Both the position numbers and the translations under genes were made by a program. Below, one piece after another: positions 20,988 through 28,051 of a stretch of 35,010 nucleotides of DNA (positions within the stretch are counted from its first letter, which is position 1; every line of letters starts with the position of its first letter). A model generated the notes under the pieces. The model ran no database searches. It was not told the DNA's origin and was given only the letters and a program-made list of their open reading frames with translations. This DNA is from a virus: positions 1 through 35,010 of the IMG/VR virus record IMGVR_UViG_3300037137_001042; one strand, 5' to 3'.

Positions 20988-21140
20988 ATGGTGAATGTCC
21001 AGGTAAGTTCCGACTTAATTGAACGCATAAAAAAGCGGTACACGTATTTCCCGCCCGATGTTCCAGCGCATTACCTCGTTGACCAGTGCCTCAGAATGTT
21101 ACTTCTTGATGATAAGGCGGAGGAGAAAAAGAAGCTATGA
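20988..21140 (+). CDS. small hypothetical protein, ribbon-helix-helix-like (50 aa)
   Basis: A 50-residue product starting with a strand (VNVQVSSDLIERIKKRY), followed by FPPDVPAHYLVDQCLRMLLL and a Lys-rich tail. This order, one beta strand and two helices, resembles a ribbon-helix-helix regulator, though the hallmark pattern is weaker than in the genes at 17110 and 25013. It starts 2 bases after the previous stop and overlaps the next start by 4. Confidence 0.5.
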   Translation: MVNVQVSSDLIERIKKRYTYFPPDVPAHYLVDQCLRMLLLDDKAEEKKKL

Positions 21141-21226
21141 AGGACAAGTGCCGAGACTGCAAGAGACCATGTTTCAGCCTGAGCACGGATTATGAGCCGA
21201 ATGATTGCGGGGAAAGACAATGCTGA
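21137..21226 (+). CDS. tiny Cys-rich protein (29 aa)
   Basis: Starts in an ATGA overlap and ends 7 bases inside the next gene. The product has six Cys in 29 residues (KCRDCKRPC near the start; DCGERQC at the end), a likely single zinc knuckle. This is a common type in gene-dense archaeal viruses. Role unknown. Confidence 0.45.
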   Translation: MKDKCRDCKRPCFSLSTDYEPNDCGERQC

Positions 21227-21573
21227 AATGCCTTGGTTGCGGGAAGGAGTTCCTGTACGCCGCCAAAAAGATTCTAATATATGATGTGAGTTTTCCAGTT
21301 GACGACAATGGGCGCCCACTTGAATCCAAAATTGATGATGATACTAACCTTGTTCGAACTGTAATTCCAGAAACCATTGAGAGTCATTGTTGCCCTTATT
21401 GCTATGGTTCTGATTTGCGAGAGGTTGAGAAGACCGAGCCCCAGATCGAGAGCATCATAAGCGTTGAAATCAAGGAAGCCGATGCGTTGTTGAAACAGGG
21501 TTACGAGGTCAGAGATGCCTATGCCACGAAAGTGACGCTGGTTAAGAAGGCCAAGGAGGAAAAGCAGAAATGA
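21220..21573 (+). CDS. zinc-ribbon protein of unknown function
   Basis: A 117-residue product from the ATG at 21220 (a longer start at 21205 is possible). Zinc-ribbon halves are CLGCGKEF at residues 4-11 and CCPYCYG near 55-61. The rest (IISVEIKEADALLKQGYEVRDAYATKVTLVKK) is one strand followed by a helix and a strand. It overlaps the neighbours on both sides. It probably binds nucleic acid or a protein partner. Confidence 0.6.
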   Translation: MLKCLGCGKEFLYAAKKILIYDVSFPVDDNGRPLESKIDDDTNLVRTVIPETIESHCCPYCYGSDLREVEKTEPQIESIISVEIKEADALLKQGYEVRDAYATKVTLVKKAKEEKQK

Positions 21574-21998
21574 ACGACGAAGAAAAGACAAAGTCGATCC
21601 AAGACGCTATGAAGAAGCTCACTGAAGCCCGCGTAGCCGTGGAGACGGCGCTTGAGATGCTTGCGAAGACGGTTCCAGCGCCAGAGTTCACGCATCCGCC
21701 AACAGTTACGCATGTTCTGGGTCTAGTGACGGAAGTCAAGCCGATAGAGGGACTCCTAGATCAGTCAGTGTGCTCCGTGCCTTTGCCGATCAGGGATTAT
21801 CCGATTCTGCCTGAAGAGTACGAGAAGTTGCTTGTGCTGTCAAGGGACAAGGACGACTTTGTGCTGAAGCCGAAAGGCTGGCTGGGAACCGATAACTTTG
21901 CTGAAATCCTAAAGTTCATTCAGGGATTGGGCGGGAAATACGTTAGCGCGGGGAAGGCTAGTCACTTCAGGGTGGAAGGGTGGTTCAGGAAAGAATGA
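21570..21998 (+). CDS. hypothetical protein (142 aa)
   Basis: An N-terminal helix with acidic and basic residues (DEEKTKSIQDAMKKLTEARV) that may form a coiled coil, a Pro/Thr-rich linker (APEFTHPPTVTHV), and a C-terminal domain (GWLGTDNFAEILKFIQGLGG to ASHFRVEGWF) of strand-helix-strand type. This C-terminal part recalls the small DUFs often seen next to single-strand-binding or recombination genes, but I cannot name it. It overlaps both neighbours (ATGA). Confidence 0.55.
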   Translation: MNDEEKTKSIQDAMKKLTEARVAVETALEMLAKTVPAPEFTHPPTVTHVLGLVTEVKPIEGLLDQSVCSVPLPIRDYPILPEEYEKLLVLSRDKDDFVLKPKGWLGTDNFAEILKFIQGLGGKYVSAGKASHFRVEGWFRKE

Positions 21999-22153
21999 AG
22001 GTAGCGCGGAAGCTGGTAGAGTTCAGCAAGTACGAGTTGCTCGGGTTGCACCGCGAGTTGCTGAAGCTGTTCGGGGAACTTACGGAAGAGATGCAAGGCG
22101 AGTATCCAAACCTCAACCAGCTTCTTAAACTGCTGGAAGGCGAATCAGGCTGA
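21995..22153 (+). CDS. small helical protein (52 aa)
   Basis: Starts in an ATGA overlap with the previous gene. The 52-residue product is helical (KLVEFSKYELLGLHRELLKLF; LNQLLKLLEG) with a Leu-rich heptad-like pattern, so it probably forms a dimer. No family recognised. Confidence 0.5.
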   Translation: MKVARKLVEFSKYELLGLHRELLKLFGELTEEMQGEYPNLNQLLKLLEGESG

Positions 22154-22185
22154 CGTTTCCCACCGTTTGCAGAGCATACGAGTTC

Positions 22186-22368
22186 GTGGAGAAGATCTGC
22201 CTCATCTGCCACGGTGACCCGTCGCCGTTGAACGTGTGCGGAAAGCGTTTAAGGCAGAAGCAAAGTATCAGGAACTGGAGGGTTCGCACGTCTCACGTTA
22301 CTGATGTTACAGCGTCAGTAAGGAAACATGTGGAGGTGGAAAAGCGAAGACAAGAACCGTCGTATTAA
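22186..22368 (+). CDS. small Cys-rich, basic protein (GTG start)
   Basis: A 60-residue product from GTG at 22186. Upstream the frame is open to the end of the previous gene and adds another Cys (TVCRAYEF), so an earlier start such as CTG at 22150 is possible. ICLICHG and NVCGKRL supply a Cys set for one zinc. The second half is basic and Gln/Arg-rich. Evidence for translation is limited to position and Cys pattern. Confidence 0.4.
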   Translation: MEKICLICHGDPSPLNVCGKRLRQKQSIRNWRVRTSHVTDVTASVRKHVEVEKRRQEPSY

Positions 22369-22411
22369 GGCTTTTGCCCTTTGCCCTAGTGATTAGCATG
22401 GCAATCCTCGG

Positions 22412-22747
22412 ATGGTTCGGACACGGAAACCAGTACGGGGGAAGTGGCTGGGTATGGATGTAGAAGACTTTAAGAGCCTTCTGAAGTACGGAATAGCGCC
22501 GCCTTCCTTTCTCATAGGATTCTGTTGCGTCCTGGCGTTGGCGCTGTTCACCCTGCCTAAACCCCAGAACTTCGGAGTGTTCCTAACGTTGCTTGGAGCG
22601 TACCTTACGGCAACGGGCTACGTGCATGACAGGCGCCTCAAGCGGGGTCCGAACGCGCTGGGCAAGCACGAGTTTGACGACAGGAACTTTGATGCGAATC
22701 GGACGTCCGAGATTCTGAGGGCGAAAGCTGAATCAAAGCGTGGATGA
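22412..22747 (+). CDS. two-span membrane protein
   Basis: A 111-residue frame from 22412; the ATG at 22454 gives 97 residues and overlaps a possible 21-codon Gly/Trp-rich frame (22398-22463). Two hydrophobic spans are seen (SFLIGFCCVLALALF and FGVFLTLLGAYLTATGY), then a long charged cytoplasmic tail (HDRRLKRGPNALGKHEFDD). It ends the plus-strand group of 20.8-22.7 kb. Family unknown. Confidence 0.6.
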   Translation: MVRTRKPVRGKWLGMDVEDFKSLLKYGIAPPSFLIGFCCVLALALFTLPKPQNFGVFLTLLGAYLTATGYVHDRRLKRGPNALGKHEFDDRNFDANRTSEILRAKAESKRG

Positions 22748-22949
22748 GTTTTCATCATCCTCTTTTTCTCTCTATACCGCAAGATTCAGGATTGCAAACA
22801 AGATAAAAGAAAACTACAAACTTCAAATGAAAGAAACCCTCTCAACCCGCTTTTTCCTAGCGTTTTGTCTCTACGACTACACACTAAGGTATATATGATA
22901 TTCATCCTCTAATCTAATTAAATCAATGAAATTTGGTTAAAATCTTGTG
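22748..22949. terminator. convergent gap with T-runs, probable terminators for both strands
   Basis: The gap between convergent gene groups. The plus strand carries TCCTCTTTTTCTCTC about 15 bases after the stop, and the minus strand meets T-runs from its A-rich stretches around 22786-22830. T-tracts without strong hairpins are typical archaeal termination signals. No reading frame is supportable here. Confidence 0.4.
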
Positions 22950-23258
22950 TTAGGGTGGCTTCTCCTCTATGCTTAAGAGAAAGGCTTCCCATAGTTTGAG
23001 GTAGTGGTTCATTTGCCGTTCCATTCGTGCAAGAGCCAATCGCCTTGTGTAGGGCTTGATTTTTCTCTTATTGTTGATGTACCGCAGGGTTCCTAGTGCT
23101 TCGTTGAACTTTAGGATTCTCTGGACCAGGCTTGTGCTTCTGCCGAAGGCTTTGGCTATGACGTTTATGCTGTACCCGAATCGCCTTCGCAAATACAGGA
23201 TTGCGGCTTTCTCGCGCTGCATGACAGATATGTGGAATTTGGTGATCTGTACTCTCAA
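22950..23258 (-). CDS. helix-turn-helix DNA-binding protein (TTG start)
   Basis: A TTG start at 23258 overlaps the TGA of the upstream gene (TTGA), with GGTGG four bases before it; the longer frame upstream is the neighbour read out of frame. The 102-residue product has EKAAILYLRRRFGYSINVIA-KAFGRSTSLVQRIL, a classical helix-turn-helix of the type that drives sigma-like or resolvase-like recognition. A basic helical C-terminus follows (RKIKPYTRRLALARMERQM). It probably regulates transcription or contacts viral DNA ends. Confidence 0.6.
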   Translation of the reverse strand: MRVQITKFHISVMQREKAAILYLRRRFGYSINVIAKAFGRSTSLVQRILKFNEALGTLRYINNKRKIKPYTRRLALARMERQMNHYLKLWEAFLLSIEEKPP

Positions 23259-23770
23259 TTTTCCACCAATCGCCTTGGTAATTTCACCCAGCAATCCAAT
23301 CCGTGTTCCTTCGTGTTCGTGTTTACTTCCAGTAGTCCATCCGACACCCGAGAGACCCGGATTAAAAACTGTGTTGCGTAACTTGCTTTGTCCTCTTCTC
23401 GGAAGCCTTCGCCAAGGGGATGCTGATAGGTTTCTTCGATTTGGCGGTACTCCCCTTGTCGTATCAATATCGGCGTACATACTACTCTCTGTTCGCCAAC
23501 TCTGAGTTTTAACCATCGCCAGAGAGGGGTGCGTATTGCGTCTATGAGTCGTTGCATCATCACTAACTCGTTTAACCGCAGGAACAAGACGCTAGAAGTT
23601 GTGCTTTTGTCGAAAAGGATGAATATACGGTTTTCAACCGAATATCTTTCAAGTCCTTGCCTTTCATAAAGCTGTCGCGCTAGAACGATCGGCTTGTCCC
23701 TATCCCAATTTATTCCTTCTAGTTTGCCGAACTTTAAATCAAACGGGATTTTGGTTCTTTCCAACTTCAT
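23255..23770 (-). CDS. hypothetical protein (171 aa)
   Basis: Overlaps the 3' end of the ParB/methylase gene by 32 bases and uses an ATG at 23770 preceded by GTGGGGTG. The product mixes helices and strands (LARQLYERQGLERYSVENRIFILFD; RTPLWRWLKLRVGEQRVVCTP) without a motif I can name. It is A/T-richer than structural genes. It may act with the ParB-type DNA-binding protein and the HTH protein in one operon. Confidence 0.55.
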   Translation of the reverse strand: MKLERTKIPFDLKFGKLEGINWDRDKPIVLARQLYERQGLERYSVENRIFILFDKSTTSSVLFLRLNELVMMQRLIDAIRTPLWRWLKLRVGEQRVVCTPILIRQGEYRQIEETYQHPLGEGFREEDKASYATQFLIRVSRVSDGLLEVNTNTKEHGLDCWVKLPRRLVEN

Positions 23771-24848
23771 CACCCCACATCACCCAACCTTGGCGTTCAT
23801 TGCGCGAGAATAATTCAAGATATTTTCGGTTAGGGTACATCTTTTCAATTATTTCATAGAAAACTTCCGGTTTTCTGCTGTGCCCTGTCGCATCTGCCGA
23901 TATGGCTGATACTGGTCTGTTTTCGGCTGATGGTGGAGGAATGTCGCCTTTTTTACCGATTAACAGTAATTCGTGTTTCGCCATACTGTAGTAACCCAAT
24001 CCCGACGTTTGCTTCACCCAAACAAGATTTGTGATGTACCTGAATCCCCAACAATCCATTACTTTTAAAGCGTCTTTCAGTTTAGGGTTAGTGCCCCACA
24101 GGAAAAGGATGGCGTCTCTCGCTAAAGGTACGGGCAAAGCGCATATTTCGTCTGTTTCCAAACTGCTATATTGCTCATTCGGGTCGCCTTCTAAGCAGAA
24201 ATCGTACTTCCAAGGTGGGTCAGCATAAATAATGTCATATTCACCTATTGGCAAACTTGGTGTTTCTCGGTGTTTTTGTGCTCGCGCAAGTTGGATGAAT
24301 GCCGCGTTGACGCTTATCGTTTTATCATCTACTTTCAATAGGAGCGGCCCGAACTTCTCTGGTTCCTTTCTAGCTGCTTCAACAATGGCTTTGCCTTTGC
24401 GTAAGGTATCAAAACCGTAGCCTGTGAAAGAAGCAGCAATCACTCGCGTTTTACCTTTTGGAAAGGGTGATGAATCATCACCCTTTTTTTCTTCTTCTTT
24501 AGTTAAACGGTGTCCAATTCGAGTTTCTTTTATTTCTGGCTCTAAGGCTTCTTGAACCGCTACACCTTCACTGACAGTGAAATCAAGTCTAGCAAGATTT
24601 TCTTGTGCTTCGCCTTTCCGCAAATCCGCAAGATTCACTCTCGTACACGCAATCTCGGTCAAGCCCATAAGCTCGCACGCCTTGATTCTTCTGAGTCCAG
24701 CGATTAGTTCGTTCTTCTCGCTCACGACAATCGGGTGTAATAGGCCTACTTCGCGTATGCTCTGCACAAGGCTCGTTAGGCTTCCAACGTGCTTTCTGAA
24801 CCTTTCACCGATAATTATGTCAGCTATCTTGATTGTCTGCATGCTCAC
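23739..24848 (-). CDS. ParB-domain / MT-A70-type N6-adenine methyltransferase fusion
   Basis: A 369-residue fusion. Residues 5-95 form a ParB/Sulfiredoxin-type N-domain with LIAGLRRIKACELMG (the GxRR box at 51-54). Residues 200-365 form an MT-A70-family methyltransferase with the catalytic DPPW at 210-213, then FLWGTNPKLKDALKVMD, LVWVKQT and LLLIGKKG, typical of phage adenine methylases. The linker (110-135) is acidic and low-complexity. The ParB part may use CTP or recognise DNA and so target the methylase. The start may be GTG at 24848 or ATG at 24842. It probably protects viral DNA or marks it for replication or segregation. Confidence 0.85.
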   Translation of the reverse strand: MSMQTIKIADIIIGERFRKHVGSLTSLVQSIREVGLLHPIVVSEKNELIAGLRRIKACELMGLTEIACTRVNLADLRKGEAQENLARLDFTVSEGVAVQEALEPEIKETRIGHRLTKEEEKKGDDSSPFPKGKTRVIAASFTGYGFDTLRKGKAIVEAARKEPEKFGPLLLKVDDKTISVNAAFIQLARAQKHRETPSLPIGEYDIIYADPPWKYDFCLEGDPNEQYSSLETDEICALPVPLARDAILFLWGTNPKLKDALKVMDCWGFRYITNLVWVKQTSGLGYYSMAKHELLLIGKKGDIPPPSAENRPVSAISADATGHSRKPEVFYEIIEKMYPNRKYLELFSRNERQGWVMWGDEVGKNQNPV

Positions 24849-24942
24849 GTTGTTGTTCCTTCTGCCTCTTTTTCTTTGCTCGGAGTTCTCGTTGTTTTAC
24901 GCGCCAATACTCGCGGATACCTTTTGTATTTTTAGGCTTCAT
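24820..24942 (-). CDS. small basic protein (40 aa)
   Basis: A 40-residue frame, extremely basic and helical (RVKQRELRAKKKRQKEQQRE), starting at ATG 24942 and overlapping the ParB/methylase start by 29 bases. It would be the first gene of the minus-strand group behind the palindrome. It could bind DNA or RNA, or be a leader frame. Low-to-medium confidence. Confidence 0.45.
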   Translation of the reverse strand: MKPKNTKGIREYWRVKQRELRAKKKRQKEQQREHADNQDS

Positions 24943-24954
24943 AACCTAGCACTC

Positions 24955-24973
24955 TAAGTGTCAGCGACACTTA
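24955..24973. promoter_or_regulatory. perfect inverted repeat, likely ribbon-helix-helix operator
   Basis: TAAGTGTC-AGC-GACACTTA is an 8-bp perfect inverted repeat with a 3-bp centre, lying between divergent operons. It is just upstream of a TATA-like box and a ribbon-helix-helix gene, which is the usual layout of an autoregulated operator. Confidence 0.65.
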
Positions 24974-24987
24974 ACACTTTCGGAAGA

Positions 24988-24996
24988 CATAAATAA
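24988..24996 (+). promoter_or_regulatory. TATA-like box, probable leaderless promoter
   Basis: CATAAATAA is centred about 22-25 bases before the first ATG (25013) of the ribbon-helix-helix gene. No Shine-Dalgarno precedes that ATG, which suits a leaderless transcript. The palindrome at 24955-24973 is 15 bases upstream. Confidence 0.45.
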
Positions 24997-25012
24997 TGCG
25001 TGCATACGTCTT

Positions 25013-25159
25013 ATGGTTATGCTTAGAACCGTGAACTTTAGGATTGATGAATATCTCCTAGAGAAATTTGATGATAAACTGAAGAGGTCGCGGTACAAGA
25101 CTCGGACAGAATTCATCGTTGACGCCGTAGAGGTTTTTCTTGAGAGGAAGAAACCATGA
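25013..25159 (+). CDS. ribbon-helix-helix transcription regulator (Arc/CopG type)
   Basis: A 48-residue product that matches the ribbon-helix-helix fold from end to end: strand RTVNFRIDEYLL, helix EKFDDKLKRSRYKT and helix RTEFIVDAVEVFLER. Two starts are possible (25013 or 25019). It overlaps the next gene by ATGA. It is likely the repressor that binds the palindrome 40 bases upstream and controls both divergent operons. Confidence 0.8.
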   Translation: MVMLRTVNFRIDEYLLEKFDDKLKRSRYKTRTEFIVDAVEVFLERKKP

Positions 25160-25644
25160 GTAAACCTCTAATCCGCAAAATCTACACGGATGACCCGCTA
25201 ATAAAATATACTACCACAACGATTCCGCCTGATAGAACGAAACATGAGATTGATGGAGTTCTCGCCGAGTACGAAGTCAAAGACGTCTACTGGCACTGGG
25301 ACCTGGAACACAATAACGTCTACGTCATGTTCAAGATTGAGGAAATAGTTGCTGGATTGCCCGTTCTAGCGAGCGCAAGAGTTGATTGTCCAACCATCTG
25401 GGACAAGGCTAAACCACGGGGGCATCCTCCGAAACCAGAACAAGTTAATTGGATGGTTAGCTTGAGAGCGATGCACCATTTCATCTATACACATCTCAAT
25501 GCTGCGTACGCGATGCAAAGCAGCAAAACCGTGGCTTTCTTAGGGTACATTCAAAACGTGGATGGGAAGCAGTTGAAGGAACTGATTATTCCTAGACTCA
25601 GCGAGTACCGCGCTCTTGAAGTAAAAGAAGAAGTGAAGAAATAA
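25156..25644 (+). CDS. hypothetical protein (162 aa)
   Basis: Second gene of the ribbon-helix-helix operon, ATGA-coupled. The product has beta strands in the first half (YEVKDVYWHWDLEHNNVYVMF, KIEEIVAGLPVLASARVDCP) and a helix with Met, His and Tyr in the second (NWMVSLRAMHHFIYTHLNAAY). It may have an alpha/beta nuclease- or recombination-accessory-like fold. I do not recognise the family. It precedes a nuclease-like gene, which hints at a joint role in DNA processing. Confidence 0.6.
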   Translation: MSKPLIRKIYTDDPLIKYTTTTIPPDRTKHEIDGVLAEYEVKDVYWHWDLEHNNVYVMFKIEEIVAGLPVLASARVDCPTIWDKAKPRGHPPKPEQVNWMVSLRAMHHFIYTHLNAAYAMQSSKTVAFLGYIQNVDGKQLKELIIPRLSEYRALEVKEEVKK

Positions 25645-25997
25645 TGAGTTGGAAGAACAGGATGCACGGCAATAGCATGAGCAAAGCCGAGATAAAACTT
25701 CACGCAGAAATGCAGAAACGCGGTCTTCACCCCGATTTCAGCACGAAAATAGTCTTGAAATGGACTGTCCCAGACGAGTACTACGAGAACACGGCGCATC
25801 ATCGACCGCTTGCCGTCTACTTGGATACGGCGGCAACTCACAGGGACACGGACAGGGATGACATGATTGACGAGGCACTCGAAAGCAGAGGCATCAAGGT
25901 TCTCAGGTACAGGTATCACCCGCCGATCAGCGAGAAACTGCTTCTGCAGATAGCGGACGAGGTTGAGGAGTACGTGAAGGAGCCGTGCAGGGAATGA
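25644..25997 (+). CDS. PD-(D/E)XK-like endonuclease (DUF559/Vsr type)
   Basis: A 117-residue protein with the order of DUF559/Vsr-like nucleases: N-terminal MSKAEIKLHAEMQKRG (the E of the first helix), strand VLKWTVPD, then LAVYLDTAATH as the metal-binding strand, followed by RDDMIDEALESRGIKVLRYRY, the typical helix and final strand. The Asp in YLD and the Glu in the first helix could bind metal; the usual Lys is not obvious, so activity is uncertain. Such enzymes cut or repair branched or mismatched DNA, which would suit viral replication or recombination. Confidence 0.65.
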   Translation: MSWKNRMHGNSMSKAEIKLHAEMQKRGLHPDFSTKIVLKWTVPDEYYENTAHHRPLAVYLDTAATHRDTDRDDMIDEALESRGIKVLRYRYHPPISEKLLLQIADEVEEYVKEPCRE

Positions 25998-26140
25998 CTA
26001 GGACGCGGTGCCTCATCGACAATGACTTGGTTAAGAAGATCTGGGAAACGTACCCTGAGACACGTTGCTTCGACAGTTTGAGCAAACTCGTGGATTGGGC
26101 GCTGAACAAGCTTCTTGGGGAGGCGCGGAAGCGTGGGTAG
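25994..26140 (+). CDS. small ribbon-helix-helix-like protein (48 aa)
   Basis: ATGA-coupled to the nuclease. RCLIDNDLVKKIWETYPETR is a strand followed by a helix, and FDSLSKLVDWALNKLLG is a second helix, which fits a ribbon-helix-helix dimer fold with Arg-rich ends. It could be a DNA-binding partner of the nuclease or a second regulator. Confidence 0.55.
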   Translation: MTRTRCLIDNDLVKKIWETYPETRCFDSLSKLVDWALNKLLGEARKRG

Positions 26141-26169
26141 TGGCTGTGCCTAGCGGAGGAAGTCTGCAA

Positions 26170-26373
26170 ATGAGTGAGAAGAAGCCTAAGAGTCTAGTTG
26201 AAGAAGACATGCAAAAGGTTCGTTCCATGAACAGCGAGAAGAAGTTCCTAGAAATAATGAAAATCAGGTTGGAACGTAGTGCAGATTTCATAGGATTAAC
26301 TAAGCAACAGATAGAAGACATTGCGGACGTTCTCAAAACAGTTCTCGTAGACTACAAGGTAGAAGAATGGTGA
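26170..26373 (+). CDS. small helical protein (67 aa)
   Basis: The start at 26170 has a strong ribosome site (GGAGGAAGTCTGCAA). The 67-residue product is helical and charged (KKPKSLVEEDMQKVRSMNS; FLEIMKIRLERSADFIGL; KQQIEDIADVLKTVLVDY). No family recognised. It is placed one base before the PP-loop gene. Confidence 0.55.
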   Translation: MSEKKPKSLVEEDMQKVRSMNSEKKFLEIMKIRLERSADFIGLTKQQIEDIADVLKTVLVDYKVEEW

Positions 26374-26374
26374 A

Positions 26375-27169
26375 ATGATGATTGATAAGCCTTTGACTTG
26401 GAAGGGGCTGGTTGCCACAGCAGGACTTTCTTTAGCGAAAGAACGTCCATTAAGAAAACCCATCAGAATACTCTCTCTTGGTGCTGGGGTCAACAGTGTA
26501 GCTTTACTGGTTCTCAAGTCTCAAGAAAAAGTAGATTTTGATATTGCCGTTTTCGCCAACACAGGTGGAGAACATCCCGAAACCTATCAATATATAGAAC
26601 AGATCATAAAGCCATTTTGCCAAGAACATGAGATCCCACTTGAAATAGTGAAGCGAGAAGGAAAAGACCTCTATCAAAGCTCATTAGAACACAGAATAAT
26701 CCCAACGAGGATGTTCCGTAGTTGCACAGACAATTTCAAGATACGAGTCTTACGCAAGTTCATCATGCAGAAATTTCCAGATCAAGAAGTGAATTTCTTA
26801 ATAGGGATTGACGCTGGAGAACAACAGAGAGCAAAACAAGATTGCGGAAACTCCTATCCGCTGATTGACTTAGGTATAGACCGCGAAGGATGCAAACAAA
26901 TAATCAAGGATGCAGGCTTGCCGATCCCAGTGAAAAGCGGTTGCTTCTTCTGTCCTTTCACGCCTAAAAAGGGTTGGCTAAACCTTCTCAAGAATCACCC
27001 AGATCTATATAGGAAAGCTGAGGAACTAGAGAAGAACGGTCAACGTTACCCAGAGATTAAACTCGCCAATATTTCACTTGAGCGAGTGCGAGAATCTATT
27101 GAAGACCAGAAGTCGCTTTGTAACTTTCTAAATAATTGCCCTATATGTGAGGTTGAATACAATGAATGA
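26375..27169 (+). CDS. PAPS reductase-like PP-loop enzyme
   Basis: A 264-residue protein of the adenine nucleotide alpha-hydrolase superfamily. The PP-loop is SLGAGVNS at residues 34-41, then FANTGGEHPET at 60-70, SCTDNFKIRVL near 117-127 and a C-terminal Cys-x2-Cys (C190 and C193 in CFFCPF). Phage PAPS reductase-like proteins share these blocks. True PAPS reduction is unlikely without the usual partner genes. Relatives act in DNA phosphorothioation, tRNA or base modification, and may here modify viral DNA or RNA. The DNA is more A/T-rich than the structural genes. Confidence 0.75.
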   Translation: MMIDKPLTWKGLVATAGLSLAKERPLRKPIRILSLGAGVNSVALLVLKSQEKVDFDIAVFANTGGEHPETYQYIEQIIKPFCQEHEIPLEIVKREGKDLYQSSLEHRIIPTRMFRSCTDNFKIRVLRKFIMQKFPDQEVNFLIGIDAGEQQRAKQDCGNSYPLIDLGIDREGCKQIIKDAGLPIPVKSGCFFCPFTPKKGWLNLLKNHPDLYRKAEELEKNGQRYPEIKLANISLERVRESIEDQKSLCNFLNNCPICEVEYNE

Positions 27170-27476
27170 ATTTGAAGAGTTGGTTGCCACAGCAAAAACC
27201 TCAGAAGATATTCAAGCATGGGTAATGAATCCGTTAGAATGGCGACAGGGACCTCTGAATACAACTTTTGATGGTCCTTACGATACAAAATTATCAGAGA
27301 ATAGGCGAAAAGAGAAGTGGGTTTCGTTGGGCTTGGTGCTTCAACAAAGAGAACAGCTACGGAAGCTCTTAGACGGTTTCGGTTCTATCGACGATTACGA
27401 CAATGACGACGTTATTGAATTGATTAAGGGATTGAGAGAGGTTCTAGGTTCTGGGAAGGAAGGCGACGAGAAATGA
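27162..27476 (+). CDS. hypothetical acidic protein (104 aa)
   Basis: The ATG at 27162 overlaps the stop of the PP-loop gene. The product is mostly helical and acidic (EFEELVATAKTSEDIQAWV; LGLVLQQREQLRKLL; DDYDNDDVIELIKGL). It probably works with the PP-loop enzyme or is a small DNA-mimic-like protein, but no motif decides it. Confidence 0.55.
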   Translation: MNEFEELVATAKTSEDIQAWVMNPLEWRQGPLNTTFDGPYDTKLSENRRKEKWVSLGLVLQQREQLRKLLDGFGSIDDYDNDDVIELIKGLREVLGSGKEGDEK

Positions 27477-27844
27477 GGGTTTGCCCGAAATGTGGTTTCG
27501 TTGACCCGCCAGAATGGAAGCACAGCAAATATTCATATTGGATAGATAATTGTCGCCTCGAGGACCTTAAAACCATGAATCCGTCGTTAGCCAAAACTCT
27601 CGAGGACCAAGGGCACGCAAAAGACAAGGACTACGTTTATCGACTAACCAAAAACAAGACAAGAGCAGAACGGAAGGCAATAGTTGACTATGGCGAGCAA
27701 TGGACAATCCCAATGGAAAAAGCTTATGCCAAACACAATTTTCGGGACTTTAGACCGTGTTGGACAAAGATTAATCCAAATCAAACTGAGCTTTTAGGAG
27801 AGGGTTCTTTGGGTTCTGGGAAGAAGGAAGGCGAACAGAAATGA
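27473..27844 (+). CDS. hypothetical protein with N-terminal Cys-x2-Cys
   Basis: A 123-residue protein overlapping both neighbours by 4 bases. The N-terminus RVCPKCGFVDPPEW supplies a half zinc ribbon, followed by basic and acidic helices (TRAERKAIVDYGEQ) and FRDFRPCWTKINPNQTELL. The last 12 codons (EGSLGSGKKEGEQK) resemble the end of the previous gene (REVLGSGKEGDEK) in protein and DNA, a small local repeat. Function unknown. Confidence 0.55.
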   Translation: MRVCPKCGFVDPPEWKHSKYSYWIDNCRLEDLKTMNPSLAKTLEDQGHAKDKDYVYRLTKNKTRAERKAIVDYGEQWTIPMEKAYAKHNFRDFRPCWTKINPNQTELLGEGSLGSGKKEGEQK

Positions 27845-27999
27845 GCCTATGCAGCCACTGTAGCTACGGAACAGGCAAAAACCACCGATGCGCACTTCCA
27901 ACGCCGACGAGAAACACGTATCCCACGCTCCGCCTACACAAATGCAAGCACTTCAAGCCAGCGCCCAACGCGGAAGGAGTCCTAGTCCACGGACAGTAA
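27841..27999 (+). CDS. small Cys/His-rich protein (52 aa)
   Basis: ATGA-coupled to the previous gene. The 52-residue product has LCSHCSYGTG, RCALPTPTRNTY and HKCKHFKPAP, a Cys/His pattern for one zinc ion, of the kind often seen in archaeal virus proteins. A larger open frame in another register here is a shadow. A further frame follows in the +1 register. Confidence 0.5.
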   Translation: MSLCSHCSYGTGKNHRCALPTPTRNTYPTLRLHKCKHFKPAPNAEGVLVHGQ

Positions 28000-28051
28000 C
28001 TTCGGGAACCCGCCTAGAAACGAGAAGGGCGCGTGCGGGCACGCCGTCAAG

